NCBI RefSeq assembly: GCF_000024005.1
Contig: NC_013132.1
Span: 8,736,001-8,800,000 of the forward strand
From: Chitinophaga pinensis DSM 2588
GTDB lineage: Bacteria; Bacteroidota; Bacteroidia; Chitinophagales; Chitinophagaceae
Length of the DNA stretch: 64,000 nt
Direction of reading: 5' to 3'
Part shown: positions 1 to 8,757 of the stretch, piece by piece
Layout: each line of letters starts with the position of its first letter
Numbering within the stretch: position 1 is the stretch's first letter
Position numbers and translations under genes: made by a program
The notes under the pieces: generated by a model
Seen by the model: the letters and a program-made list of their open reading frames with translations, nothing else
Databases searched by the model: none
Told to the model about the DNA's origin: nothing

Positions 1-1006
1 TTCCATCCTCATTCCTACCCTGCTGTTTGCACAGATCAAAACAGTGTATATCTGGCTGATGCTGCTCTGTACAGTATGGTTAGGACTGATCGGTTTCCTG
101 GATGATTATATTAAAGTCTTCAGGAAAAATAAAGAAGGACTTGCAGGTAAGTTTAAAGTGCTCGGACAGATAGGTCTGGGCATCATCATAGGTAGCACAC
201 TGTATTTCAACGATAACGTAGTGATCTCCCGTGAGATCATCGGCGGTAAAAAACTCGCACCGTATGAAAGAACAGTGAACCACCAGGAAAGGGTTACAAA
301 AGATGGACACAGATTTGCAGATGTAAAAACGCCGATCACCACCATCCCTTTTGTAAAGAATCATGAGTTCAACTATGCCAAACTGATCTCCTGGATGGGA
401 CCAGGCGCTGAAAAATATACATTCATCCTCTACATCCTGATCGTGATTGTGATTATCACGGCAGTGTCTAACGGGGCCAACCTGACAGACGGACTGGATG
501 GACTGGCAACAGGCGTATCCGCAGTAATAGGCGTGTGTCTTGGCGTCTTCGCCTATGTATCGGGTAACATACAGTTTGCCGAGTATCTGAACATTATGTA
601 CATCCCCAACCTGGGTGAACTGTCCATCTTCATTGCGGCCTTCGTAGGTGCATGTGTGGGCTTCCTCTGGTACAACGCTTATCCGGCGCAGGTATTCATG
701 GGTGATACCGGAAGTCTTGCACTGGGTGGTATAATTGCTTCTATCGCGATTATCGTGAGAAAAGAGCTCCTGATCCCGATCTTCTGCGGTGTGTTCCTGA
801 TAGAAAACCTCAGCGTGGTGCTGCAGGTCTCCTACTTCAAATACACCAAGAAAAAGTATGGCGAAGGCCGGCGCATTTTTAAGATGTCTCCGCTGCACCA
901 TCACTATCAGAAACTGGGATATCATGAAAGTAAAATTGCGGTAAGATTCTGGATCGTGACCATCATCTGCGCAGCAGTATCAATAGCAACGTTAAAAATG
1001 AGATAA
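1..1006 (+). CDS. mraY: Phospho-N-acetylmuramoyl-pentapeptide transferase MraY (5' end outside window)
   Basis: MraY transfers phospho-MurNAc-pentapeptide from UDP to undecaprenyl phosphate, making lipid I at the inner face of the membrane. The reading frame is open to the left edge, so the true start lies outside; a GTG at 44 is internal. Visible signatures are the GFLDDY aspartate pair, the NLTDGLDGL motif, the [12 protein letters not shown] motif and the HHHYQKLG triple histidine near the C-terminus, between hydrophobic helices. Between the first motifs there is a roughly 70-residue hydrophilic insertion (KKLAPYERT to WMGPG) that is usual in Bacteroidota MraY and makes the protein longer than the 360-residue E. 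coli form. It is followed after 2 nt by murD, so it is part of the dcw operon. Confidence 0.96.
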   Translation, partial: SILIPTLLFAQIKTVYIWLMLLCTVWLGLIGFLDDYIKVFRKNKEGLAGKFKVLGQIGLGIIIGSTLYFNDNVVISREIIGGKKLAPYERTVNHQERVTKDGHRFADVKTPITTIPFVKNHEFNYAKLISWMGPGAEKYTFILYILIVIVIITAVSNGANLTDGLDGLATGVSAVIGVCLGVFAYVSGNIQFAEYLNIMYIPNLGELSIFIAAFVGACVGFLWYNAYPAQVFMGDTGSLALGGIIASIAIIVRKELLIPIFCGVFLIENLSVVLQVSYFKYTKKKYGEGRRIFKMSPLHHHYQKLGYHESKIAVRFWIVTIICAAVSIATLKMR

Positions 1007-1008
1007 AC

Positions 1009-2349
1009 ATGCAAAAGAAACTCATCATACTTGGAGCCGGTGAAAGCGGTATCGGTGCTGCCCTTCTGGGTAAGCAGCAGGGGTATGATGTATTTGTATC
1101 TGATGGCGGTGCTATAAAAGACATCTATAAACAGGAACTGGCAGTTAACCACATCCCTTTTGAAGAGGGACGACATTCCTGGGATGTGATATTGAATGCA
1201 GATGAGATCATTAAGAGTCCCGGCATTCCTGAGAAAAGCGAATTGATGAAAAAGGTTCGCGCACAACAGGTACCTGTGATCTCTGAGATAGAATTCGCTT
1301 ACCGGTACAGCAAAGACAGTAAGGTCATTGCCATCACCGGTAGCAACGGCAAAAGCACAACAACGGCGCTCACTTTCAACATCTTTGAAACAGCAGGTTT
1401 ACATGCTGCAATGGTAGGAAATATCGGCCTCAGTTACGCGAGGCAGATAGCGACAGCGCCGGCGGATTATTACATTGTAGAAGTGAGTAGTTTTCAACTG
1501 GACGATATCAGGGATTTTAAACCAAACGTCGCTATTCTGTTGAACATAACACCAGATCACCTGGACCGTTATGACTACAAAATGGCGAATTATGTGGCGT
1601 CAAAATTCCGCATAGCGATGAATCAGGGACCGGAAGATTATTTCGTGTATTGTATAGATGATCCTGAAATCACGAATTATCTGAAGGAACATACTATTTA
1701 TTCAACAACAATACCGTTTACTATCATGGAACCATTAAAGCAAGGAGGATTTATGGCAAACGAACAGGTGAACATCCAGGTTAATGATGAGCCAATGATC
1801 GTATCAATGTATGATCTCGCATTAAAAGGCAAACATAACCTGTACAATTCCATGGCAGCCGGTATTGCTGGGCGAACGATGGACATCAGAAAGGAAAAGA
1901 TTCGCGAGAGTCTGACCTCCTTCAAGAGCCTCGAACACCGGATGGAGTATGTGGCGACGGTACGCGGCGTGGATTTCATCAATGATAGTAAAGCGACAAA
2001 TGTTAACTCCCTCTGGTTTGCCCTGGAAAGTATGGAACACCCGGTAGTCCTGGTAATGGGTGGTGTGGATAAAGGCAATGACTACAGTGCGATACGCGAT
2101 CTGGTAAAAGAAAAAGTAAAAGCGATCATCTGTCTGGGCGTTGACAATGCACCGATACAGGATGCATTATCAGGCTACACACCGGTGATGATAGATACAC
2201 GCAGTATGAAGGATGCAGTGAATGCTGCCTTCCAGTATGCGGCCAAAGGAGATGTGGTACTGCTCTCTCCTGCCTGCGCAAGCTTCGATCTCTTCAAGAA
2301 TTATGAAGACAGAGGCCGGCAGTTCAAGGAAGCAGTAAAAGAACTGTAA
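1009..2349 (+). CDS. murD: UDP-N-acetylmuramoyl-L-alanine--D-glutamate ligase MurD
   Basis: MurD adds D-glutamate to UDP-MurNAc-L-Ala in the cytoplasm, using ATP. The 446-residue length is normal for the family. Residues 7-16 carry the Rossmann-like LGAGESGIG UDP-binding turn, residues 111-117 the ATP-binding GSNGKST loop, and the central domain has the NITPDHLDRY motif. The C-terminal domain has the FINDSKATN motif and LLSPACASFDLF, both typical of MurD rather than MurC/E/F. It starts 2 nt after the mraY stop and precedes ftsW by about 50 nt, so it is co-transcribed in the dcw cluster. Confidence 0.97.
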   Translation: MQKKLIILGAGESGIGAALLGKQQGYDVFVSDGGAIKDIYKQELAVNHIPFEEGRHSWDVILNADEIIKSPGIPEKSELMKKVRAQQVPVISEIEFAYRYSKDSKVIAITGSNGKSTTTALTFNIFETAGLHAAMVGNIGLSYARQIATAPADYYIVEVSSFQLDDIRDFKPNVAILLNITPDHLDRYDYKMANYVASKFRIAMNQGPEDYFVYCIDDPEITNYLKEHTIYSTTIPFTIMEPLKQGGFMANEQVNIQVNDEPMIVSMYDLALKGKHNLYNSMAAGIAGRTMDIRKEKIRESLTSFKSLEHRMEYVATVRGVDFINDSKATNVNSLWFALESMEHPVVLVMGGVDKGNDYSAIRDLVKEKVKAIICLGVDNAPIQDALSGYTPVMIDTRSMKDAVNAAFQYAAKGDVVLLSPACASFDLFKNYEDRGRQFKEAVKEL

Positions 2350-2352
2350 CCA

Positions 2353-2387
2353 GCCTGTATCCGGGTTTCGTATCTGGATAGACAGGC
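2353..2387 (+). promoter_or_regulatory. Hairpin in the murD-ftsW spacer
   Basis: GCCTGT+ATCC (2353-2362) pairs with GGAT (2376-2379) and ACAGGC (2382-2387), with a 2-nt bulge and a 13-nt loop. No T-run follows, so it does not look like a terminator; it may be an RNA stability or processing element inside the dcw transcript. Function is not shown by the sequence. Confidence 0.35.
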
Positions 2388-2402
2388 GCCAAAAAAGTTG
2401 AG

Positions 2403-3596
2403 ATGGACGTACTTCAGAGGACAAAAGGAGACAAAGTGATATGGACGATCGTGATCTTCCTGTCACTGGTAAGCCTGCTCGCTGTTTACAGCGCCACGGG
2501 ATCCCTGGCGTATCGTGAGCAGGGTGGTCATACGGAGTACTATCTGTTTAAACAATTGAGCGTACTTGGAATGGGGTTGCTGATCATCTATTTCGCGCAC
2601 AGGGTGAATTATACGATTTACTCACGTGCTGCACAGATAGGGTTTATCATCTCAATTCCCTTGCTGATATATACACTGGCGTTCGGACATAGTCTGAACG
2701 ATGCCAGCCGGTGGATCCGGCTGCCGGTGATCAACCTGACGTTTCAGACATCGGATGTGGCTAAACTGGCCATATTCATGTATGTAAGCCGTCAGCTGTC
2801 AAGACGCCAGCACATCATTACCGATTTTAAGAAAGGCTTTCTGCCCATCATTATACCGGTAGCGATAGTATGTGCGCTGATCATGCCGGCGAATATGTCA
2901 ACGGCATTGTTACTGGGCGCGAGTTGTATGATACTGTGCTTCATTGGCCGGGTACCTGTCAGGTTCCTGGCTTCCATGGTAATAGCCGGTATGGTAATGA
3001 TCCTGCTGATAATAGGTATCGCTGTAGCAACAGGTAATCCGATGCGTCTGGAAACCTGGAAGAAAAGGGTGGAACATTTTGTATCGACAGACAAAGATGA
3101 ACTGCCTTATCAGGTACAACAGGCAAACATCGCCATCGCAGGTGGCGGCGTTATAGGAAAAGGACCAGGCAACAGCACCCAGAGAAACTTTCTTCCTCAT
3201 GCGTATAGTGATTACATCTACGCAACAATTATCGAGGAGTATGGTATATTTGGCGCCTTTTTGATATTGATGGCCTATATGTTGCTATTACTACGTAGTA
3301 TACGCATTTACAGAAAATGTCCCTATGCATTCGGCGCATTTCTGGCAGTAGGGCTCAGCGTCACGCTTGCTATACAGGCACTGACTAACATGGCAGTGAA
3401 TGTAGGGCTCTTTCCGGTAACAGGTGTTACGCTGCCACTGGTGAGTATGGGAGGTTCTTCCGTGATCTTTACCAGTCTTGCAATAGGTATCATACTGAGC
3501 GTATCCCGCAACGTTGAAGACCTGGAAGGCAAAAGGATAGAACAGGAAAGAATAGCGAAAGTGATGGAACAGAATGGTATGCAACCAGCAGCTTAA
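2403..3596 (+). CDS. ftsW: Septal peptidoglycan glycosyltransferase FtsW (SEDS family)
   Basis: FtsW is the polytopic SEDS-family glycosyltransferase that polymerises lipid II at the septum together with a class B penicillin-binding protein. The 397-residue product has about ten hydrophobic segments. Family marks are the NDASRWIRLP loop, the large extracytoplasmic loop with GGGVIGKGPGNS followed by LPHAYSDYIYATIIEEYG, and the VTGVTLPLVSMGGSS motif near the end. Its place between murD and murG identifies it as FtsW rather than RodA. The hydrophilic C-terminal tail (from about residue 365) is charged and short. Confidence 0.95.
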   Translation: MDVLQRTKGDKVIWTIVIFLSLVSLLAVYSATGSLAYREQGGHTEYYLFKQLSVLGMGLLIIYFAHRVNYTIYSRAAQIGFIISIPLLIYTLAFGHSLNDASRWIRLPVINLTFQTSDVAKLAIFMYVSRQLSRRQHIITDFKKGFLPIIIPVAIVCALIMPANMSTALLLGASCMILCFIGRVPVRFLASMVIAGMVMILLIIGIAVATGNPMRLETWKKRVEHFVSTDKDELPYQVQQANIAIAGGGVIGKGPGNSTQRNFLPHAYSDYIYATIIEEYGIFGAFLILMAYMLLLLRSIRIYRKCPYAFGAFLAVGLSVTLAIQALTNMAVNVGLFPVTGVTLPLVSMGGSSVIFTSLAIGIILSVSRNVEDLEGKRIEQERIAKVMEQNGMQPAA

Positions 3597-3626
3597 AAGA
3601 ACTAAATAAAAAGTAAATAAAAACAG

Positions 3627-4721
3627 ATGCAACGCAGAATTATCATAGCAGGTGGGGGTACAGGAGGACATATCTTCCCGGCCATTGCCATTGCCAATGC
3701 GTTGAAGAAGATAGATCCGGAAACTGAGATTCTTTTCGTAGGCGCCAAAGGAAAAATGGAGATGGAGAAAGTGCCGCAGGCAGGCTACAAGATCGAAGGA
3801 CTGGAAATAGCTGGTTTCAATCGTAGTAACATGTTGAAAAACCTGTTATTACCGTTTAAGATATTGAAAAGCCTGGGACAGGCACGCCGTATCATCGATC
3901 AGTTCCAGCCACAGGCAGTGGTTGGCGTTGGTGGTTACGCCAGCTTCCCCATCATGCGAAAAGCGCAGAGTAAAGGCATCCCGACACTGATACAGGAACA
4001 GAACTCTTTCGCCGGCAAGGCTAATATGTCGCTGGGCAAAAAAGCAAAGAAGATCTGCACCGGCTACGATGGTATGGAAAAATTCTTCCCTGCCGATAAG
4101 ATCGTGGTAACCGGTAATCCTGTAAGAGGCAACATTACACAGTCATCCGTGACACGTGAAGAAGCAGCGCAGCATTTCGGCCTGCAAAGCGGTAAAACAA
4201 CCGTATTTGCAGTAGGTGGCAGCCTTGGAGCAAAAGCCATCAACGAAGCACTGCATCCTATGCTGGCGAGTTTTGTGGAAAAGGATATCCAGCTGATCTG
4301 GCAAACAGGTAAGCCGTATTTCGAAACAGCAAAGAGTGCAGCCGCCGCATATGCATCACACGTAAAAGTGTTTGAGTTCATCAACCTCATGGACTTTGCC
4401 TATAAAGCAGCTGACGTGGTCATATCACGTGCAGGCGCACTGGCAATTGCTGAACTGTGTGTGGTGAAAAAACCGGTCATATTCGTACCATATCCGTTTG
4501 CGGCAGAAGATCATCAGACCTTCAATGCGCAGAGTTTAGTGAATAAAAAGGCAGCCCTCATTATTAAAAATGATGAAGCGGCGACACAACTGGGGACAAC
4601 ATTATTCAGCCTGGTGCAAAACAAAGCACTGATGGAACAACTGGAAGAGAACATAGGAAAACTGGGCAATACCAACGCTGACATGGTCATCGCAAAACAG
4701 GTAATGGCATTAATAGGGTAA
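3627..4721 (+). CDS. murG: Lipid II synthase MurG (UDP-GlcNAc transferase)
   Basis: MurG adds GlcNAc from UDP-GlcNAc to lipid I, producing lipid II on the cytoplasmic face of the membrane. The 364-residue length is normal for this GT28 enzyme. The N-terminal glycine-rich loop GGGTGGHIFPA is at residues 8-18, the second loop GGSLGAKAIN opens the C-terminal Rossmann half, and RAGALAIAELCVVKKP followed by PFAAEDHQTFNA forms the UDP-GlcNAc site. It sits between ftsW and murC in the dcw cluster, with 30 and 16 nt spacers. Confidence 0.97.
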   Translation: MQRRIIIAGGGTGGHIFPAIAIANALKKIDPETEILFVGAKGKMEMEKVPQAGYKIEGLEIAGFNRSNMLKNLLLPFKILKSLGQARRIIDQFQPQAVVGVGGYASFPIMRKAQSKGIPTLIQEQNSFAGKANMSLGKKAKKICTGYDGMEKFFPADKIVVTGNPVRGNITQSSVTREEAAQHFGLQSGKTTVFAVGGSLGAKAINEALHPMLASFVEKDIQLIWQTGKPYFETAKSAAAAYASHVKVFEFINLMDFAYKAADVVISRAGALAIAELCVVKKPVIFVPYPFAAEDHQTFNAQSLVNKKAALIIKNDEAATQLGTTLFSLVQNKALMEQLEENIGKLGNTNADMVIAKQVMALIG

Positions 4722-4737
4722 ATCACGTATTGAGAAA

Positions 4738-6129
4738 ATGGATCTGAACAAAATAAAACGCATCTACTTCATTGGCATAGGAGGCATCGGCATGAGCGCT
4801 ATTGCACGCTTCTTTAATGAGAAGGGTATGCAGGTAAGCGGTTATGACCGTACCGAAACGGCGCTCACACGCCAGCTGGCAGAAGAAGGCATGCAGATCC
4901 ACTATACAGATGATGTACAGCTGGCCGACCAGCAGGCTGACCTGATCGTGTACACACCCGCTATACCTGCTTCGCATACAGAACTGATCTGGTTCCGTGA
5001 GAAAGGCTTCGAAGTAGTAAAACGTAGCGACGTATTACAGGAGATCACCAAAGAATTATACGCGATCACCGTTGGAGGTACACATGGTAAAACTACCACC
5101 TCTACCCTGATCGCTCATATACTCAGACACACCGGTTACGGCTGTAACGCTTTCCTCGGAGGTATCAGCGCCAACTATGACCGTAACTTCTGGAGCAGCG
5201 ACAAACAGGTAGCTGTAATAGAAGCCGACGAATATGACCGTTCATTCCTGAAGCTGCATCCCGATGTGGCAGTACTGACTGCCATTGACGCAGATCACCT
5301 GGATATTTACGGTACAGAAGAAGAAGTACAGGAAGCATTTATACAGTATACCCGCAACATCAAAGCAAAAGGCACACTGGTGGCAAAGCAGGGACTACAC
5401 CGCGCAGCAGAACTGAAAGGGGACAATCACATATGGTATCACCTGGAAGACAACAAAGCTGACATATATGCAGCCAATATACGCCCGGATGAAGGTGGAT
5501 ACAGATTTGATGTAATACAGCACAACTGGACACTGACAGACATCTACCTTCCGATCGGCGGTACACACAACATCGAGAATACAGTAGCAGCAATTGCAGT
5601 AGCACACCTGTTAGGTATTGCAGATGAAAAGATCAAAGCAGCAATCGCTGACTTCAAAGGCATCAAACGTCGCTTTGAATACCTGGTGAAAAATGATTAC
5701 CAGATATACATCGACGATTATGCACATCACCCGGAAGAACTGCGCGCACTTATTAGCAGTGCTCGTGCGTTATTCCCTGACAGAAAATGTGTCGTGCTGT
5801 TTCAGCCTCACCTGTACACACGCACACGCGACTTTGCAACAGGGTTTGCAGAGAGCCTGTCACTGGCGGATGAAGTACTGCTGCTGCCAATCTATCCCGC
5901 ACGTGAACTGCCTATAGAAGGTGTACACAGCGAGATGATTGCAAAGATGATCACAAAACCCGTTCAGGTAATCCGGAAAGAAGACGTGCTCTCCTGGGTA
6001 AAAGCGAACAGCGCACCACTATTTATCACAGCAGGCGCCGGAGACATCGATCAGTTCCGCGAGCCCGTTGAAGAAGTGCTGAACGGAAAAGGCATCGTAG
6101 AAAACGAAGAAGTAAAAAAGAAAGCTTAA
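4738..6129 (+). CDS. murC: UDP-N-acetylmuramate--L-alanine ligase MurC
   Basis: MurC attaches L-alanine to UDP-MurNAc, the first step of stem-peptide assembly. The 463-residue protein has the UDP-binding GIGGIGMSAIA turn at residues 13-23, the ATP loop GGTHGKTTT at 113-121, EADEYDRSFL and the DHLDIYGT motif in the central domain, and IDDYAHHPEEL in the C-terminal domain, which is diagnostic for MurC/Mpl. Position after murG and before ftsQ supports MurC rather than Mpl. Neither murB nor ddl follows it here, unlike in many proteobacterial dcw clusters. Confidence 0.97.
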   Translation: MDLNKIKRIYFIGIGGIGMSAIARFFNEKGMQVSGYDRTETALTRQLAEEGMQIHYTDDVQLADQQADLIVYTPAIPASHTELIWFREKGFEVVKRSDVLQEITKELYAITVGGTHGKTTTSTLIAHILRHTGYGCNAFLGGISANYDRNFWSSDKQVAVIEADEYDRSFLKLHPDVAVLTAIDADHLDIYGTEEEVQEAFIQYTRNIKAKGTLVAKQGLHRAAELKGDNHIWYHLEDNKADIYAANIRPDEGGYRFDVIQHNWTLTDIYLPIGGTHNIENTVAAIAVAHLLGIADEKIKAAIADFKGIKRRFEYLVKNDYQIYIDDYAHHPEELRALISSARALFPDRKCVVLFQPHLYTRTRDFATGFAESLSLADEVLLLPIYPARELPIEGVHSEMIAKMITKPVQVIRKEDVLSWVKANSAPLFITAGAGDIDQFREPVEEVLNGKGIVENEEVKKKA

Positions 6130-6147
6130 AACTGTAGGAAACACCCA

Positions 6148-7212
6148 ATGCAGACAAAGACCCGTAAGGTATTAAGACGAATCGGTACTACCCTCCTCTG
6201 GATGGGTGTGCTGGCCGGTTTTGTCATCTTGCTGGTATCCGCAGTGAATGACAAAAATGACGGCAAGTGCACCGGCATCGTGGTGAAACTCCAGGGAGAA
6301 GATGACGCAAACTTCTTTGTAGAAGAAAAAGATATCAAAGCACTGGTAGCTGCCGATAAGACTAAAAACCCTGTCGGAAAAGCCATCAAGGATATCAACA
6401 CCGCCAGCCTGGAACAGATCGTGTCACGCGATCCATGGGTAAAAAAAGCGGAGATATTCATAGACAATCAGCGCAGGCTGAATATCAAAGTAACACAGCG
6501 GGAACCGCTGGCACGTGTATTCACGACAAGCGGTAACAGCTTTTACTTTGACAGGGACGGAGACCGTATACCGGTATCCACCCGCTACGCCGCCCGCGTA
6601 CCGGTGTTCACAGACTTCCCTACTGATGCTGCAAAACTTGCATCTGCAGACAGCATGGTAGCAGCAGGGATCATGGCACTCGGCAGCTTTATTCAGGAAG
6701 ATCCGTTCTGGTCTGCTCAGATAGAACAGATAACGATCACTCCGGGGCGTGAGTTTGAACTAATCCCAAAACTGGGCGATCACGTAATCGCATTCGGAGA
6801 CGGGACCGACGTGGAAAAGAAGTTCAGCAAACTGCTGGCGTTCTATAAAGAAGGACTGAATAAAGTAGGCTGGAACAATTACGCCAGGATTAATGTTGCT
6901 TATGACAATGAGGTAGTATGTACAAGAAGAACAGGAGAAGAGTTGTCGAAAAAGCTGGCAACAGAAGACAGTGCACGTATTGCCAGACTAAGTGATTCTT
7001 CCGACGGATATCTGATACACCGCGATGACGAAAAGCACACGGAAACAACAACAAGTGTGAAAGCGCCGGCCAGAGTAGTAACAGCAAGGCCATCGCTTTC
7101 AAAACCGAAAGTACAAAAGGAAACGGCGTCAGATAAAAAGAAGGCTCCGAAGGCTGTGTATAAACCGGTTAAAAAATCTGTCAACACAACAAAAAACAAT
7201 AGAACGCCATGA
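6148..7212 (+). CDS. ftsQ: Cell division protein FtsQ, with a basic C-terminal tail
   Basis: FtsQ is the bitopic divisome scaffold that links early cytoplasmic and late periplasmic division proteins. The 354-residue product has a basic N-terminus, one membrane segment at about residues 14-33 and a POTRA/FtsQ periplasmic region (DPWVKKAEIFID...LNIKVTQREPLARV). From about residue 275 the chain becomes a low-complexity Lys/Thr/Pro-rich tail that is not part of the usual FtsQ fold. The stop overlaps the ftsA start in an ATGA arrangement, which implies translational coupling. Sequence divergence of FtsQ is high, so the call also rests on location between murC and ftsA. Confidence 0.9.
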   Translation: MQTKTRKVLRRIGTTLLWMGVLAGFVILLVSAVNDKNDGKCTGIVVKLQGEDDANFFVEEKDIKALVAADKTKNPVGKAIKDINTASLEQIVSRDPWVKKAEIFIDNQRRLNIKVTQREPLARVFTTSGNSFYFDRDGDRIPVSTRYAARVPVFTDFPTDAAKLASADSMVAAGIMALGSFIQEDPFWSAQIEQITITPGREFELIPKLGDHVIAFGDGTDVEKKFSKLLAFYKEGLNKVGWNNYARINVAYDNEVVCTRRTGEELSKKLATEDSARIARLSDSSDGYLIHRDDEKHTETTTSVKAPARVVTARPSLSKPKVQKETASDKKKAPKAVYKPVKKSVNTTKNNRTP

Positions 7213-8612
7213 ATCAGGAAGCTCCCATCATTGTAGGTCTCGATATTGGCACTACAAAGATTGCTGCCATAGCAGGAAGAAAGAATGAATACGGGAAACT
7301 GGAAATCCTGGGATTCGGTAAAGCCCCGTCTTTCGGAGTACAGCACGGTATGGTGCTGAATATCGATCAGACGATCAAGGCGATCCGTCAAGCACTCGAA
7401 AATTGCTACGCTTCTAATCCGAATCTCGAAATCAATGAAGTATACGTTGGTATCGCAGGTCATCATATAAAAAGTTTGCAGACACGCGGCGACATCGTTC
7501 GTAGCGACACGGATGCAGAAATTTCGCAAAAAGACATTGATCAGCTGATCAATGACCAGTATAAAACGGTGATCCCTGCCAGTGATCAGATCATTGACGT
7601 GATTCCGCAACAGTATATCGTGGATAGCCTCCAGAACATCACCTACCCTATCGGTATGTCAGGTGTGAAGGTCGGCGCTAACTTCCACATCATCACCGGC
7701 GATAAAAATGCTATCCGTAATATCAATCGTAGCGTGGAGAAATCCGGTCTGAAAATACATGACCTCGTACTGCAGCCACTGGCATCCGCAGCAGCTGTTA
7801 TGTGTGACATGGACTTCGAAGCAGGTGTAGCAATCGTAGATATCGGTGGTGGTACGACAGACCTCGCCGTGTTCTATGAAGGTATACTGAAACACACAGC
7901 CGTGATCCCATACGGTGGTGAAAACATCACCAACGATATCAAAAACGGTCTGGGTGTACTGAAAACACAGGCAGAACAAATGAAGGTGCAGTTCGGCTAC
8001 GCACTGGCTGATGAAGCTAAGAGCAACGCCTACATCACCATTCCTGGTCTGCGTGGCCAGAGCCCGAAAGAGATCTCTGTAAAGAACCTGGCCCACATCA
8101 TACAGGCACGTATGAGTGAGATCATGGACTTCGTGGTGTACCATCTGAAACAGATCGGTATGGATAATAAAATGCTGAATGGCGGTATTATCCTGACCGG
8201 TGGTGGTTCTCAGCTGAAACACCTCATACAGTTAACAGAATATACTACCGGTGTAAGCGCACGTATCGGCTACCCGAACGAACACCTGGCAAGCGGTCAT
8301 ATCGACGAACTGACCAAGCCCATGTACGCTACCTGCGTAGGTCTCATACTCAAAGGTTACAATGACTATGAGAACGATCGCAGAGCACTGGAAGAAAACT
8401 ATGTAAAGATCAACACCAGCTACGTGGCGAAAGAACAGGCAGCTAAAACTGTCAACCTTCCGGAAGAAAGCTGGGAAGACGATGAACCTACTGTTGAGCA
8501 GATTCAGGAGAGAAAAGCAAGAGAACGGAATGCTTCGCTGAAAACATTCCTGGACAGGATGAAGACAAAGATCATAGACATGTTCACGGAAGAAGAAGAT
8601 GCGAAACTTTAA
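7209..8612 (+). CDS. ftsA: Cell division protein FtsA
   Basis: FtsA is the actin-like ATPase that anchors FtsZ filaments to the membrane. The 467-residue product has the phosphate-1 loop GLDIGTTKIAAIAG near the start, an SHS2-type insertion domain, the phosphate-2 motif VDIGGGTTDLAVF at residues 210-222 and ILTGGGSQL in the adenosine region. The last 25 residues (SLKTFLDRMKTKIIDMF) can form the amphipathic membrane-targeting helix expected of FtsA. It overlaps the ftsQ stop by 4 nt and precedes ftsZ by a 145-nt spacer. Confidence 0.97.
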   Translation: MNQEAPIIVGLDIGTTKIAAIAGRKNEYGKLEILGFGKAPSFGVQHGMVLNIDQTIKAIRQALENCYASNPNLEINEVYVGIAGHHIKSLQTRGDIVRSDTDAEISQKDIDQLINDQYKTVIPASDQIIDVIPQQYIVDSLQNITYPIGMSGVKVGANFHIITGDKNAIRNINRSVEKSGLKIHDLVLQPLASAAAVMCDMDFEAGVAIVDIGGGTTDLAVFYEGILKHTAVIPYGGENITNDIKNGLGVLKTQAEQMKVQFGYALADEAKSNAYITIPGLRGQSPKEISVKNLAHIIQARMSEIMDFVVYHLKQIGMDNKMLNGGIILTGGGSQLKHLIQLTEYTTGVSARIGYPNEHLASGHIDELTKPMYATCVGLILKGYNDYENDRRALEENYVKINTSYVAKEQAAKTVNLPEESWEDDEPTVEQIQERKARERNASLKTFLDRMKTKIIDMFTEEEDAKL

Positions 8613-8669
8613 CAAGGGTATTATCGGATATGGCGCAATTGTTGCAGCCACAAACGATTTAAAAATCAA

Positions 8670-8693
8670 ATAATTAATAGCGGATAATTAATA
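8670..8693. repeat. AT-rich direct repeat in the ftsA-ftsZ spacer (14-nt register)
   Basis: ATAATTAATA occurs at 8670-8679 and again at 8684-8693, an offset of 14 nt, twice the 7-nt period seen at other intergenic sites in this window. A related ATTAATTAT lies at about 8722-8730. The spacer (8613-8757) shows no clear promoter, though it is long enough to hold one for ftsZ. Confidence 0.6.
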
Positions 8694-8757
8694 ACGTAAG
8701 ATGAACTGTGGGGCGCATTATTAATTATACAAACTAACCCATAAAAGAGATAGAGTC

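Noticed and set aside
80-925. Long minus-strand open frame opposite mraY
   Set aside because: Its translation is rich in His, Cys and Gln without domain logic and lies wholly antisense to mraY; it is a codon-bias shadow.
44-1006. MraY starting at the GTG at 44
   Set aside because: The frame stays open to the window edge with family-like sequence before the GTG, so the true start is outside.
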